A DNA stretch of 64,000 nt, taken from Paramicrosporidium saccamoebae (Eukaryota; Rozellomycota). Location of the stretch: the NCBI GenBank assembly GCA_002794465.1, contig MTSL01000213.1, forward strand, positions 122,654 through 186,653, given 5' to 3'. This document shows positions 27,915-38,672 of this stretch, piece after piece (position 1 is the first letter of the stretch; every line of letters starts with the position of its first letter). The notes below the pieces were generated by a model. The model was not told the DNA's origin and searched no databases. It saw only the letters and a list, made by a program, of their open reading frames with translations. The position numbers and the translations under genes were made by a program.

Positions 27915-29210
27915 ATGGCCGTCACAACACGTAGTCGTACCCGTCGTGTCTCCTCTCCTCGCCGTGGAGTGTTCCCGTCTAATAGTGATACATTGAAATC
28001 GCGTCGTTCTGTGTCTCCTTCACGCCGGGATGTCTCTCCCCACCGGAATTTTTCACCTAACCGAAAGGCCTCTCCACACCGGAATGTCTCTCCTCGTCGG
28101 AGTGTTTCTCCCCACCAAAAGGTCTCTCCTAGTCGACATGTCTCTCTTAGTCGAAATGTTACCTCTCGTCGTGGCAAGGCCTCTACTAACCGCCGTAGCT
28201 CTCCCGTGTCTACTGCGCCTTTAACTTCTACTCCCCCAAGTAGCCTTCCATTTGGAGCCTGGCTGGGTCGATTGGTGGGTCGTGGTGATTCAGTCAAGCC
28301 CCACTCATCAAAAACTCCAGAGAGACGAGTAGAATTTAGATCGTCGGATGATGACTTGGAAGTCTCTAGTACCTCTGAGGAAGCATTGTTCTCCGATTCC
28401 AGTGAGGAGAGCGAGTCTGAGACAACTTTACGATCCGCCTCAAAGTCAACTTCTACCCGATCCGCCTCAAAGCACAACGCCCCGAAATCCGGCTCTTATG
28501 GCAGCAGTCCCCAAAAGAAACAAACAAAGTCGGGGGCTGCACGTCGTCCCCGCGGTATCAAGGAATGTGACCGTAAGATGTTACATAAAATGATCAGCAA
28601 AGACGATGATCCCGCGATCATTATCAATGCCGCCAACTATCGTCCCACGAAGCGTCGTCCCCGTCTGCCATGGACTCCCTCCGAGGTCATGTTCCTCCGG
28701 ATGGGCGTGGAGCGCTTCGGGATGGCCTGGGCCGATATCCTCAAATGCAATGAGTACAAGTTCCATCCTCATCGGGTGCAAATCGATCTAAAGGACAAGT
28801 GGCGCAATCTGACCAATTATCGTCCCTATGGGTCTCATGGGAAGCGGACCTTTGTGCTGCTTGATGCGGATCACAACACCATAGTCCGTCCCGACACTCT
28901 GAAGCCGTATCGCTTCAATAACCGTTGGCCACGCGATGCTGCCCTAAAGGCCGCATCCAAAACTGAATTCTATGACGTCGGCCGCACACATACGACAATC
29001 CGCGTTCGTGAGATTCTTCCCGATGAAAATGCATCGTCTGTCCTTGTGCATGTCTACGAGGGCACCCGAAAACGGTGCACTGCCCCGCCCCACCTCAATG
29101 AGCTTCGCATCCGCCAAGTTTGGCAAAGCGATGTGCGCAAAACCCACGAAGAACGGCACGTCAGCAAGGCAGACTTGGTACAAATTGAGCAAGATGCTTG
29201 TCGTCTCTGA
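27915..29210 (+). CDS. Telobox Myb-domain DNA-binding protein
   Basis: 431 aa, single exon from ATG 27915 (a 35-residue upstream extension starts with GTG). Residues about 20-95 are Arg/Ser/Pro-rich with an eight-residue period (RxVSPxRx). A serine/acidic linker follows. The central Myb domain LPWTPSEVMFLRMGVERFG ends with the telobox helix QIDLKDKWRNLTNY. The telobox is the telomere-repeat recognition helix of TRF/Tbf1/Teb1-type proteins. Thus a telomere-binding or TTAGGG-type promoter-binding role is likely; which one is open. The long C-terminal half is not recognised. Confidence 0.8.
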   Translation: MAVTTRSRTRRVSSPRRGVFPSNSDTLKSRRSVSPSRRDVSPHRNFSPNRKASPHRNVSPRRSVSPHQKVSPSRHVSLSRNVTSRRGKASTNRRSSPVSTAPLTSTPPSSLPFGAWLGRLVGRGDSVKPHSSKTPERRVEFRSSDDDLEVSSTSEEALFSDSSEESESETTLRSASKSTSTRSASKHNAPKSGSYGSSPQKKQTKSGAARRPRGIKECDRKMLHKMISKDDDPAIIINAANYRPTKRRPRLPWTPSEVMFLRMGVERFGMAWADILKCNEYKFHPHRVQIDLKDKWRNLTNYRPYGSHGKRTFVLLDADHNTIVRPDTLKPYRFNNRWPRDAALKAASKTEFYDVGRTHTTIRVREILPDENASSVLVHVYEGTRKRCTAPPHLNELRIRQVWQSDVRKTHEERHVSKADLVQIEQDACRL

Positions 29211-29476
29211 TATGTGCCCAAGCATTGAGTTTGTACGATAATGACCAAGGAGCCTATGAGATTTGTGAGGGCCGTGCTTGTAATAAATGCTGAGAAGTCT
29301 GTGCTTTGATAACTAACCGAGGAGTAGTAGTAGTGGCTTTTTATACTCATGGGATTTGTGATCCATGACATATACTCACACACAATAGATCCGTTCCCTC
29401 CATCCTCACTGCACAATAGACTTTGTGTTTATGGTAACAGGTTTCAAGGATAAATAAAGTTCATTTACATGTCGTC

Positions 29477-31563
29477 TTAGGAAGTGGGCGTGCGTCTTTT
29501 GCGAGCATGGTCTGGTAGACGGGTGAATGATTTGGTTCGGCGTTGATCAATTCCATCGGCATTGGTCGGGGTGCTCCGATTACCCACATTGCTCAGACTC
29601 CTCACAGACAACACTGGGGACAAATGTCTTCTAATGTCCACAGTGGGGTCAAGCATAATGTCGGCGTCACTATCGTTAAAGTGCTCCTCGATGGCTTCCT
29701 TGGTGCCATTCGTAGGATCCACCCTAGAGAGCTCCAGCAGACGATCACGGATTGTTAGTAAAATCTCATCAAGAGTTAATTCTGCCTGCAGATGACTTCG
29801 GATCATGGAAATGCCTACTGGTTATAGCAACTATGCAATGTACTTGGCCAGGTAGCCTTCTCGCCTCGATGAACAGACTCGAGGATGGCATCCAGAGGAC
29901 GGTCCACAAACATGTGGAGAATATCTCCCCATGCCAGGTTGGGGATAATAGTAATGTCGCCATAGTATTTTTGACTCAGAACGCTCTTTAACATTTGACA
30001 GGCACGGGGCATTATCCCCAGCCCCGATATTTGATCCAGACGATACTTTAGCTCAGAGCGGATCAGATACATAACCTTGTGATTAAAGGAACGAAAGGTC
30101 GTGTCCCTGACTGCATGTTTCACAAAGGGATAGATATGAGGATTAACTTGACTCACAATAAAGTGGTTCACATTGAACAGCTCAGCCAGGCGGTTCATTG
30201 GCAGATCATTCTCCACCGACCCATCACACCAAAGATCACCCGTGACATTCCACGGAACAATGTCGCCACGTCGGTTTTTTGCCAACAGCGGTGCAGACTC
30301 ATACAGGGCTGGCACTGCACACGATGCCACCACTGCACTCCAGACGAGCACATCAGGTGAGGTGATATAGTTCAACAGTCGAGGCATATCGTACATTGAG
30401 GTGGAGCTGACTGCGATATTCAGTACACGATTGGTCTTTTGATATGCTTCCAGGAATGTAATATCTCCTATGGTCTGGCGAAGGCTCTTCTTCAAGACTT
30501 TGCCATCAAATATGACCCCATGGCTGACTAGACGAGCAATTTTTTTGCTCCATGGATAGACCCAGGATCCTCGCTGCTCCTCAGGCACAGCCTCCTCTAG
30601 CAAATGAGTATTAATGCCTTCCATTTTCATCAGACGGGGAAACTCTTCATCAGTATGACAACAGGCAATTGCAGCCATAATCGAGCCAGAAGAGGCCCCC
30701 GCAATAATCCTCGGAAGAAGCCCATTCTCAAACAGCGCCTTGAGCACTCCAATATGATAGACACCCAAGGAGGCGCCACCAGAGAGCAGCAACGCCGTGT
30801 TTCCCAGTGAGTGTCGCAGATCTTTGAAAAAGTCCATCTGGGCTTTCAACTCGACAGGATTGGTTACCGCAGTAATTCGACTGGCAAGAATGTTTAGGAG
30901 GTTCACTACCTCGACATTAAAGTCTTCAATCAAATGCTTCGTCCCAATGTTGCAGTGCTGAAAGTTTTTTGCACCATCAATCCCGCCGAAATTTCTTATC
31001 AAACCTACATATGTAAGGCGGTATACACAATGGCACTGGTCCGGAGAAGAAAAGAAATGGCAGCAGCATCTCCCATTTCATGGGCACTCTCGAGCTGTTG
31101 TAACCGCGCCTGAACTAGTTCATAGTCGTAATCCCCAGATCTTGGATCCCTCTTCCACTCATTCTTTCCTACAACATCAGACCATTCAGTCTCTAGAGTG
31201 CCTCCCAAACGGTCCAGCTCTGAGGCTGCCGCTGCCCATTCGTCATAGTCATTTGCCTGCTCCAGCCGTGCCCTCCATACGCGTCTCTCCTGAATCGGGG
31301 TGATAACCCCATTATAGGCCACCTGAAACATTAGGATAAGGTTAGAGCCAAACCTTCACCCAGAAACTGGCAACTTCCCAACAAACGCTACCCACGCCAC
31401 CCACGAGTGACAGCATCACGCCAAAGAAGGAGTGAAGCACTACCGTTTCCACTATCATTACTGAGGGGAGGAGGATGGGTACGTTGGTGGATGCGGCCGG
31501 TGACTCCGAGGGGAGCGCGTCGTCGTCTTTCACCATTCTGCATGAACCGAAGGGGCCAATCAT
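29477..31563 (-). CDS. Patatin-domain triacylglycerol lipase (Tgl3/4/5, SDP1-like)
   Basis: Lipid-droplet lipase. Exons complement(29477..29814, 29844..31004, 31037..31322, 31354..31563), introns 29, 32 and 31 nt, 664 aa. The N-terminus has a hydrophobic hairpin (VETVVLHSFFGVMLSLVGG), then the DUF3336 domain (NDYDEWAAAASELDRLGG, DYDYELVQARLQQL). The patatin core has LLLSGGASLGVYHIGVL (oxyanion), GASSGS (GxSxG serine) and WCDGSVENDLP (catalytic Asp). The C-terminal tail is polar. Splicing restores RTS-LIRNF and ATWPSISMIRSH, both continuous with family alignments. Confidence 0.92.
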
Positions 31564-31672
31564 TGCAATTTCTTTGCTCCACGCACGAAAGCACAAAAAT
31601 AGCAACACGATTCCTTTAGAACAATGTTTTATTAATGCAATTGATGTTGGCCGATAGAATCAAGTGTCCAAG

Positions 31673-32776
31673 CTATGGTACCAAGACATCCATACGGGAG
31701 TCTTCGTGATTCAATACTGCAAAACGACTCTCGTTAATGCGACGTTGCTCTTTGATAAACCCATTCATGGAATTACGGATCCGATCAATGTCACCAAAGT
31801 CTTCAATTTTATGGGTTCGCAAGTACTCCTGGAGCAAGAAATCAAGCAATTCACTTGGCGCACCAACCACGATGGAGGCAAGGAGACGGTTTAGATAGAT
31901 TGTGGGATGGGTAAGACCGATGCAGCGAGCAAGGAAGCGAGGAATATTACCATAACCTGGAGGTAAAAGGACGGAAAATATTGAGCTCTCGAGAGTCTTT
32001 CGGACCTGCCACGGGGAGTTGATAATAGTCTCATCTGCAAGCATGGATTCCAGGGCAGGATCTAATTTGACGTTATATTGGGCTACCAGGGAAATCAAAG
32101 TTGTCTTGATAATCTCATCTTCCTTGCCTGAAACATATTCGTTCCACGAGGAGAGCTCCAGGAGCAGCAGGTGATTCTTGACAATATCTTGACAAAACCT
32201 TGAAGGCAGAGCCCCATCTCCTTGCAGCGCCACTAAATCCACTAGCTTATTGGCTGCTTTTTGAAGCGTCTCTGTAGGAATCAAATTCTTGCCCAGCGAA
32301 GATTTTAGTGACATTGTCTCAAACTTTCCGACGCTGCTACATTTCCCCATAGCCTGTCCCAGGGCGTTAACCAGCGCCTCGCGCCTCAATTTCTCTTCAG
32401 AACTCCACACTATCGGCTTAACGTGCGAGTGCGGACTCTCTTCTTTACGCTTGGTAGAATCTCGGGCGCCGTTGCGAGTGCGCTGCTCAGTAGGGCTGAA
32501 CTGTGCGCGATTATCATTGCCTAGCTGCCCAGACTCCTCTGCGGAGAATGAGCTGTCAATATTGACACTCATTTCGGTCTCATCACGTTCAGAAAATGAG
32601 CCTCTAACAGGGAAAGTAGTCAACAAGTCGTCAAGGCTATCCCCGACCTCTCTAGAATGAGAGCCCATTCGACGGAAGCCTCCGGGCGGCGAGTCAAATA
32701 GTCTACCGGATCCGAAAACACTTTTGACACTAACCAGAAGACCAAGCACAGCAAGCCTCATGAATATCAGCCACAT
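31673..32776 (-). CDS. Secreted or luminal protein of unknown function
   Basis: 367 aa, single exon from ATG 32776; the frame upstream begins with TTG. The N-terminus MWLIFMRLAVLGLLVSVKS is a signal peptide. Residues about 25-110 are polar, Ser/Asp/Arg-rich and disordered. The remaining 250 residues are predicted helical (e.g. LDFLLQEYLRTHKIEDF) with few cysteines. No membrane anchor or ER-retention signal. Not recognised. The gene precedes the Tgl-type lipase by 109 bp on the same strand. Confidence 0.65.
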   Translation of the reverse strand: MWLIFMRLAVLGLLVSVKSVFGSGRLFDSPPGGFRRMGSHSREVGDSLDDLLTTFPVRGSFSERDETEMSVNIDSSFSAEESGQLGNDNRAQFSPTEQRTRNGARDSTKRKEESPHSHVKPIVWSSEEKLRREALVNALGQAMGKCSSVGKFETMSLKSSLGKNLIPTETLQKAANKLVDLVALQGDGALPSRFCQDIVKNHLLLLELSSWNEYVSGKEDEIIKTTLISLVAQYNVKLDPALESMLADETIINSPWQVRKTLESSIFSVLLPPGYGNIPRFLARCIGLTHPTIYLNRLLASIVVGAPSELLDFLLQEYLRTHKIEDFGDIDRIRNSMNGFIKEQRRINESRFAVLNHEDSRMDVLVP

Positions 32777-32854
32777 TCTAGGGTTGCCCAAATTAGATCT
32801 TATTCGGAATATTAATAATCCTTATCAATTTGAGATTGATTGGTGAGAGATTTG

Positions 32855-33035
32855 TCGAGACTGTGAAAGGTCTGATGGAAAGTTGGAGACACGCAATGTG
32901 TGGCTTGATCTGGCTATCATTATTTCAGTAAGTCTATCCACCCATTAGAAATAAAAGCGACCAAGTCGATGGCAATTACCCGGAAAGGACTATAATAACT
33001 TTTTCACTACGCGGCCCAACTTGGTGGTAATTCTA
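32855..33035 (+). repeat. Dispersed repeat family B, copy 1 (left part)
   Basis: GAGACTGTGAAAGGTCTGATGG, ACACGCAATG and GACCAAGTCG occur in the same order at 44528-44628. It is followed by family A copy 3, then by related tail units at 33262-33375, so family A seems to have inserted into or beside a family B copy. No coding frame. Confidence 0.6.
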
Positions 33036-33059
33036 GATTAAGTGACTTGATCGTGATGC

Positions 33060-33259
33060 GACGTAGAAAACTGATTAGCATGGCTTTTGGGAATAGTTCC
33101 CTAGTATGGAGAAGGGATAATCAGGACAACCGATGAAGGATAATGAGATCTTTACCATTTGGGAGACTATAAACGGGTCGTTGGATTGACTGAATAAGTT
33201 CTCTTCTCATCCCTTCTCGTCTAAACTGGGCCGTGGTATTATCCCCCCACTACGCGACA
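33060..33259 (-). mobile_element. Short inverted-repeat element (family A), copy 3
   Basis: Reverse orientation. The left end is GACGTAGAAAACTGATTAG, the right end CCACTACGCGACA, with the shared inner blocks GATAATGAGATCTTTACCATTT and GGTCGTTGGATTGACTGAAT. GTGAT occurs on both sides (33053-33057 and 33260-33264), a possible remnant of a target duplication. Confidence 0.75.
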
Positions 33260-33261
33260 GT

Positions 33262-33375
33262 GATACTCCCTCCTTCGCATGGCCCAAGTCTATAACAACT
33301 TTCCACTATGTGGTCCAAGTTTATAATAAATTTTCCACTACGTGACAAAAGTCTATAATAGCTTTGTTACGGCGC
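33262..33375 (+). repeat. Family B tail units
   Basis: Three imperfect units of about 30 bp built as AGTCTATAACAACTTTCCAC plus TATGTGGTCCA. Similar units lie at 32990-33030 and 44640-44800. They end 38 bp before the FANCD2 start. Confidence 0.6.
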
Positions 33376-33413
33376 GCCAACAGAATGCCCAAGAAAGAGA
33401 AAATGCATAAATC

Positions 33414-36400
33414 ATGCCTCCGAGAAGGAGAACGAGCAAGTCCATCGATACAGAGTTAGTTATTGCTGAAAGCTTTGCTTCTTTGCAGTTATATCAAGAG
33501 CAGGCGAAAAAGCTGGCAAATGTAGATGCTGCCATTACAACGGCGCGGGCTGGGCTTGTCTCCAATCCAAAAAAGTGGCTCATTTCCGAACCATCTCTTC
33601 TCGATGCAATTGGGTTGCATGCACCAGATGCTTTACGCGACTGCTTGCTGGAATTTCTTGGCACTATTTCAGAATCGAGAGAGCTAGTCAATGCTACAGT
33701 ATTGCGACTTGGATTGTTAGGCCCACCAAAGAGCTTTGACAAGATTCAGCAAGTGCTGTCAGTATCAGATTCAAAGTGGGACATTGTTGAGAATCTTGCT
33801 TGTTTGTGTGACTGTACATTGGACCAACATCTTCGGGATTCTATTGAGATTTGCGAAAAGCTTTGGATTGATCCAGACAGAGCCAGGATATTCAGGTTTC
33901 TGGCGAATATCGACATTCCTGACGATCTCTTGGGGTGTTGGCGCGATAGGGGACTTCAATGTCTTGGAACTGGTCTAGGTGACTTTTATTCAGTCTTTTC
34001 ATTCCTCATTAAATGCTGTCGATCTACCGAATCCGCCAAATGTGTATCTTGAGCGGTTCTTGTATTAAAGACTAGGTATTTGAACATTTACAAGTTCACT
34101 TAAAGCTGAATCGTTTGGAAGAAAGTGTTTGTCGCCAAGAGCAGTCAAAACGGGCTCGCACGACTGAAGGATTTCAAAAAATTGCTCTGGACGACTGTTT
34201 TAGGTGTCTGATACAAAACAAGTACGCGTTAGAGGCGTTCCGAAATTGTAAAAGTTTGACTAACCCAGTGTTCTATTTGTTCAACTTGCTTCTTTTCCGA
34301 ATCTCCTCGGAGGAAAAGCACGTGCTACAGGTCCTGAAAGACGCTAGTCAAATTGATAACGTCCGGCTTGCTGCTGAATTCCTACTTTCGGAAACGGTGC
34401 ACAAGGTCGATTTGCCTCTTGTTATGAGGATCGTCAGATCTTGTGTTCAGCAAGGATCATTAAAGATTGCCAGTCTCTTGATGGTGCAGGGATTCCAATC
34501 TGCCAGTCAGTATGATGCCCGCGACCTCATTTCCGAGCTTGCTGGCTACATTACTGACACTAAGAGCTCCAGTTGGGGATTGGGCCTGCTTGAAGAGATT
34601 GCCATGAATTCTTCCGAGCTAATCTATCGTTATCAATCAACGCTAAAGATAATCTTTGACCATGTCGATCGCCTTCAAAGTGATCAAATAAGAACCTATT
34701 ACAGGTGCATGGTCCGACTGGCAGTATATACGCTAACTCAACATGGCGACGCCTCACCGTGGAACGACTTGCTAATCATATTTCGCAAACAAGTTGGCAG
34801 CCTGGATTCAAATATACGACTTTTTGGCGCCCAAGCTGTCCTTGCAATGTCGGGTGTGCTATTCTGTTCATCACCAGACCTGGCTGAGGAGGCTACGTGT
34901 TCACAGGCGCCTCGCCATATTGGAAATCAACGATTCTTGGAGACATTCCTTGTCTTATTTGAACTTTCTCTTTCCATGGTCAACTGCGATGCTCCATCAG
35001 TCCAAGTGATCTGCACCGAGTTGCCCTCCATCCTATCGGAAGCAGACCCCATGATCATAGCCAGCCTTGGTCGACGAATATCGAACATTTTCGAATCTGC
35101 CTTTATCTTTGAGCTGAAATCTTCTGACAAAACTGAGCATAATTTGGATGCTGATGAAGCTTTGATTGGCGTTTCCTTCGGGCACGACTCTCCCCAAGCT
35201 GCCTCTAGAGTTATCATGCCATACCTGTTCCATCTGCTGCAATGGAGCGAGAAGATGACCCACCATGGCTCGCTCGACAATATCGACGCGCTCCTTGGTT
35301 GTCCTGTAAAGACTGACGACTCCGAGTTGCATGGAATTGTTCTTTCCAATTGGCTACGGGTTCTTGTTAATGCATTTGCGGATCAGGATGACAAGGAGAT
35401 TCAAAACAAGTGTTTGTCCCGGCTTGCCCTCTTGGCTCAATCAAAGATGGACATTCCCACTGTGATATCTGGTGGCCGTGCGGAAAATGCAATGGTGCGT
35501 GAAGACTTTGACAACGACTTTGTACATACACTTACTTCCTGCAAGCATGTCTCCGGACCGCCCACAGCGATCAAGATTTCATCGATCCCGCTGTCGGCTT
35601 TGGTATATTGCAAGTATTTTGCAAAATTCGAAGCGTTCCTCTCCAAAGAATTCTCCAATACCAATCTCTCTTCCTGGTCAATCGAGGATATTGAAAAGGT
35701 CATTGAGGCCGTGGTAGGAAGACTAGATGTGCTGGTAATCCTATGCGGAGAGCTACAGAGACGAAGTTATGTAAATTTACCTGAAGTTTGCGCTAAGATT
35801 ATCAAAGGTGTTGATCAGTTCGATTCAATAGTTTCCTTGCTGCAAATTCTAATCATCGGCAAGACCACGTCAGAGGAGATCATTTCGCACGGAACAGAGT
35901 TTATATTTTCTTCTGAATGCTCCACTCCTGAAGCCGTAAGTATATGCGAAAAATTGAGTGTGATCCACACGGATGTTGCTGGCTTTATTGAACACATTCT
36001 GGAGCAACTCCCAAACTTGTCAGCGTGGAAAAAGAAACTAGCATTACACGGAGTACTGTGTAGCTCGCTTTCCAAGACGGCACTGACTGATCCCCCTACG
36101 ATTGAAAAGGCCACCCGGATATTTGAAAAGTTGGTTCAAATGAGTAGAGCAGGGATTGACACTGGCTTCTCTGAAGCCATTCTGAAATACGGCAGAATCT
36201 TTGTCGAAAGATTTGTCAAAGAGTGTTTGCCGATATTACAGCGCTCTTTCATCTCCACACGAACATTGATCCTGGAGACTTTCAAAGTCTTGCAGCTTGC
36301 AACTCGTTCCCTGCAGATTATGTGCAACCACTTGAAACCTCAACGATTGCCAAAATACCGCAACTTGCTACCGCCGATGCGCCGGGTGCTCGAGTCTTTG

Positions 36401-36730
36401 CTCTATGGGGTGAAACAGCTATTACAGGCCAACAATTGTCTCTCGGCCTTTTGGATTGGAAATCTAAAGCATCGGACCATTGATGGAGCCGAGGCGAATT
36501 CGCAAGTACCTCTCGACGTTGACTCGGACGAGATGAGTTCACAAGAGTCTCTTGATTCGGGCGAGATGAATTCACAAGAATCTCTCGATTCAGGCGAGAC
36601 GAATCCACGACGGGCTGTTGATCCAAATGAAACGAATTTGTCAGCATCCCTCAATGCCAATCCAGACAGAGGCCCTCCCCGTGTCCCCAACAGTAGAATA
36701 TTATCAAAAGAGCTGATATCGGAAGACTAG
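33414..36730 (+). CDS. FANCD2: Fanconi anaemia group D2 protein homologue
   Basis: Interstrand-crosslink repair clamp. Exons 33414-34043 and 34076-36730, intron 32 nt; 1094 aa, shorter than the roughly 1450 of animals. It is a long helical-repeat protein. Diagnostic blocks are ELIYRYQSTLKIIFDHVDRL followed by LLIIFRKQVGSLDSNIRLFG, and later SLDNIDALLGCPV plus NWLRVLVNAFADQ, which match the FANCD2 (not FANCI) pattern. The C-terminus carries a short repeat (SQESLDSGEMN, three copies) in an acidic tail. The ubiquitin-acceptor lysine cannot be placed confidently by eye. FANCI is not in the window. Confidence 0.82.
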
Positions 36731-36764
36731 CGGTATGATCCTACTATATAATCTCATATAATAT

Positions 36765-37026
36765 TGTGACGTAGAAGTCTGATTAGTTGGGTATTTGAAG
36801 ATAGTTCCTTAGTTTGGAGAAGAGGTAATCGGAACAATCGATGAAGGATAATGAGATCTTTACCATTTGATGATTATGTTATTTGTGAGACTATAAATGG
36901 GTCGTTGGATTGACTGAATAAATTCTCGTCTCGTCTCGTCTCATCTCATCTCATCTCTTCTCTTCTCGTCTCTTCTCGTCTCTTCCCGCCTGACAAAGTC
37001 CGTGGTACTATCCCCACTACGCAACA
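36765..37026 (-). mobile_element. Short inverted-repeat element (family A), copy 4, with 9-bp target duplication
   Basis: 262 bp, reverse orientation, ends TGTGACGTAG and CTACGCAACA. It is flanked by a perfect 9-bp direct repeat ATATAATAT (36756-36764 and 37027-37035), which defines the element borders. It contains an expanded TCTCG/TCATC/TCTTC microsatellite (36922-36990). It lies between FANCD2 and U2A'. The rest of the gap 36731-37268 holds no gene. Confidence 0.9.
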
Positions 37027-37268
37027 ATATAATATCCGCCCGTGATGGGTATTAGAGGAATAATGGGTTAAATATTGTGAGGGCTAAGTAGGGAACATTT
37101 ATTAGATTCCTTGGCCAGAATAAAAAGTGTCTGTTTACATGTCCTTTTGCACACTGTTTGGCAACACCTTTTTATATGATAAGATGGGCCGCAATAGATT
37201 ACACCACCTCTCTTGAACCCCTGAGATGTGAATATACCGTCTCACAAATATAAATAAAATAATCTTTA

Positions 37269-37929
37269 ATGAGGATTACATCCGAGTTGATTGAAAAATC
37301 AGCGTCGTTTATAAATGCTGTCAAAGACCGAGAACTTGACCTACGAGGCAACTGAAATACTTTTTGCTAATGTTTTAGGTAACAAGATACCAGCGATAGA
37401 AAACTTGGCCATAACGAGGGACCAATATGACACTCTTGATTTGACAGATAATGATATTCCACGACTGGAAAACTTTCCCACACTGCGCCGGCTACGTACG
37501 CTGCTCGTCTCTAACAACAAAATTACAAGACTTGATCTGGAGATGATGCAAAAGCTACCCGCATTAGAGATGCTGGTCCTTAACAATAACCCACTGGGCA
37601 CAGTGGAGGCGTTGAGGGTGCTTCAGGGTGGAAAGCTGCGGTATCTCAGTCTGATTGACTGTCCCGTGACGAGGACGCCTCATTATCGACTGAATGTGAT
37701 TGCCATGTTGCCACAACTCAAAGCATTGGACTTTTGTAAGATTACCGCAGCAGAACGACAGGCCGCGGCCGACCTTACCACAGACACTGCCGTGGTAGAG
37801 GAACGACCCAGCAAAGTGAGCAAGGTGGATAGAGAGAAGATTAAGGAGCGACTGAGGAATGCCAAGAGTCTAGACGAGATTAAGCAGCTGGAACGCATCT
37901 TGGATACTGGCCATGTTCCAGATATTTAG
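37269..37929 (+). CDS. SNRPA1: U2 snRNP A' protein
   Basis: Leucine-rich-repeat protein of the U2 snRNP (Lea1/U2A'), needed for branch-point recognition. Exons 37269-37347 and 37379-37929; the 31-nt intron starts GC and ends AG. 209 aa. Only this join gives the family N-terminus RITSELIEKSASFINAVKDR followed by ELDLRGNKIPAIENL. The naive frame from 37315 gives an unrelated N-terminus. LRR units run through TLLVSNNKITRL and MLVLNNNPL, then the cap HYRLNVIAMLPQLKALDF. The C-terminus is charged and helical. NAXE starts 24 nt after the stop. Confidence 0.93.
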
Positions 37930-37953
37930 AGAATAAACTCTTATATTGAGTTT

Positions 37954-38646
37954 ATGAGGTATTTGGATGGCAGGACAGCGCAGGAAATTGACCAAGAGCT
38001 TTTAAATGTGCACCAATTCTCCATTGACCAGCTGATGGAGCTGGCGGGTCTGTCAGTTGCCTGTGCAATCCACGCCGAATATGCAGCGGAACAAAGTTGT
38101 CTGGTGGTCTGCGGTCCGGGCAATAATGGGGGCGATGGACTGGTGGCTGCCCGTCATTTGGCGCACTTTGGATATCGTGTCACTGTAGTGTATCCGCGTG
38201 TCGGAAAACTGGACATTTTTCCCGTACCGTCGAATCCAATATTCATGCTGTAGCGATTAATGGCCCAATGTGTAGACATGGGGATTGATGTTTGTCAAGA
38301 TTGGCCCATACGGAAGTCTTATGACATTGTAGTGGATGCCATATTTGGGTTTAGCTTCCACGGGCCTGTCCGTGAACCATATGCCAGTCTTGTTCAGCAA
38401 CTGCAATCCCACCACCGTGTCGTCTCTGTTGATGTGCCGTCGGGATGGGAGGCGGACGCTCCGCCTACAAATCCAGTATGGATGCCCGCTATGCTAGTCA
38501 GTCTCACTGCTCCTAAGCAGTGTTGCATATACTACAAAGGCATCCATTACCTGGGTGGACGCTTTATCCCACCCAGTCTTGCTGCAAAGTACAAGTTGCA
38601 ATCCAGCTATGCTGGGTCCTCCCAAATCCAGCGACTTGAGCAATAA
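37954..38646 (+). CDS. NAXE: NAD(P)H-hydrate epimerase
   Basis: YjeF_N-domain enzyme that epimerises damaged NAD(P)HX. Exons 37954-38223 and 38254-38646, intron 30 nt; 220 aa. Motifs: FSIDQLMELAGLSVA, VVCGPGNNGGDGLVAARHL, VVDAIFGFSFHGPVREP, VSVDVPSGWEAD, SLTAPKQC and YLGGRFIPPSL. No presequence seen. The stop lies in CAATAAAAT (poly(A) signal). The next gene starts after 26 nt. Confidence 0.94.
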
Positions 38647-38672
38647 AATTAACATTTTGCATAACCAAACCA

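Noticed and set aside
37315-37929. U2A' start at ATG 37315
   Set aside because: Gives an unrelated N-terminus; the spliced start at 37269 restores the family sequence exactly.
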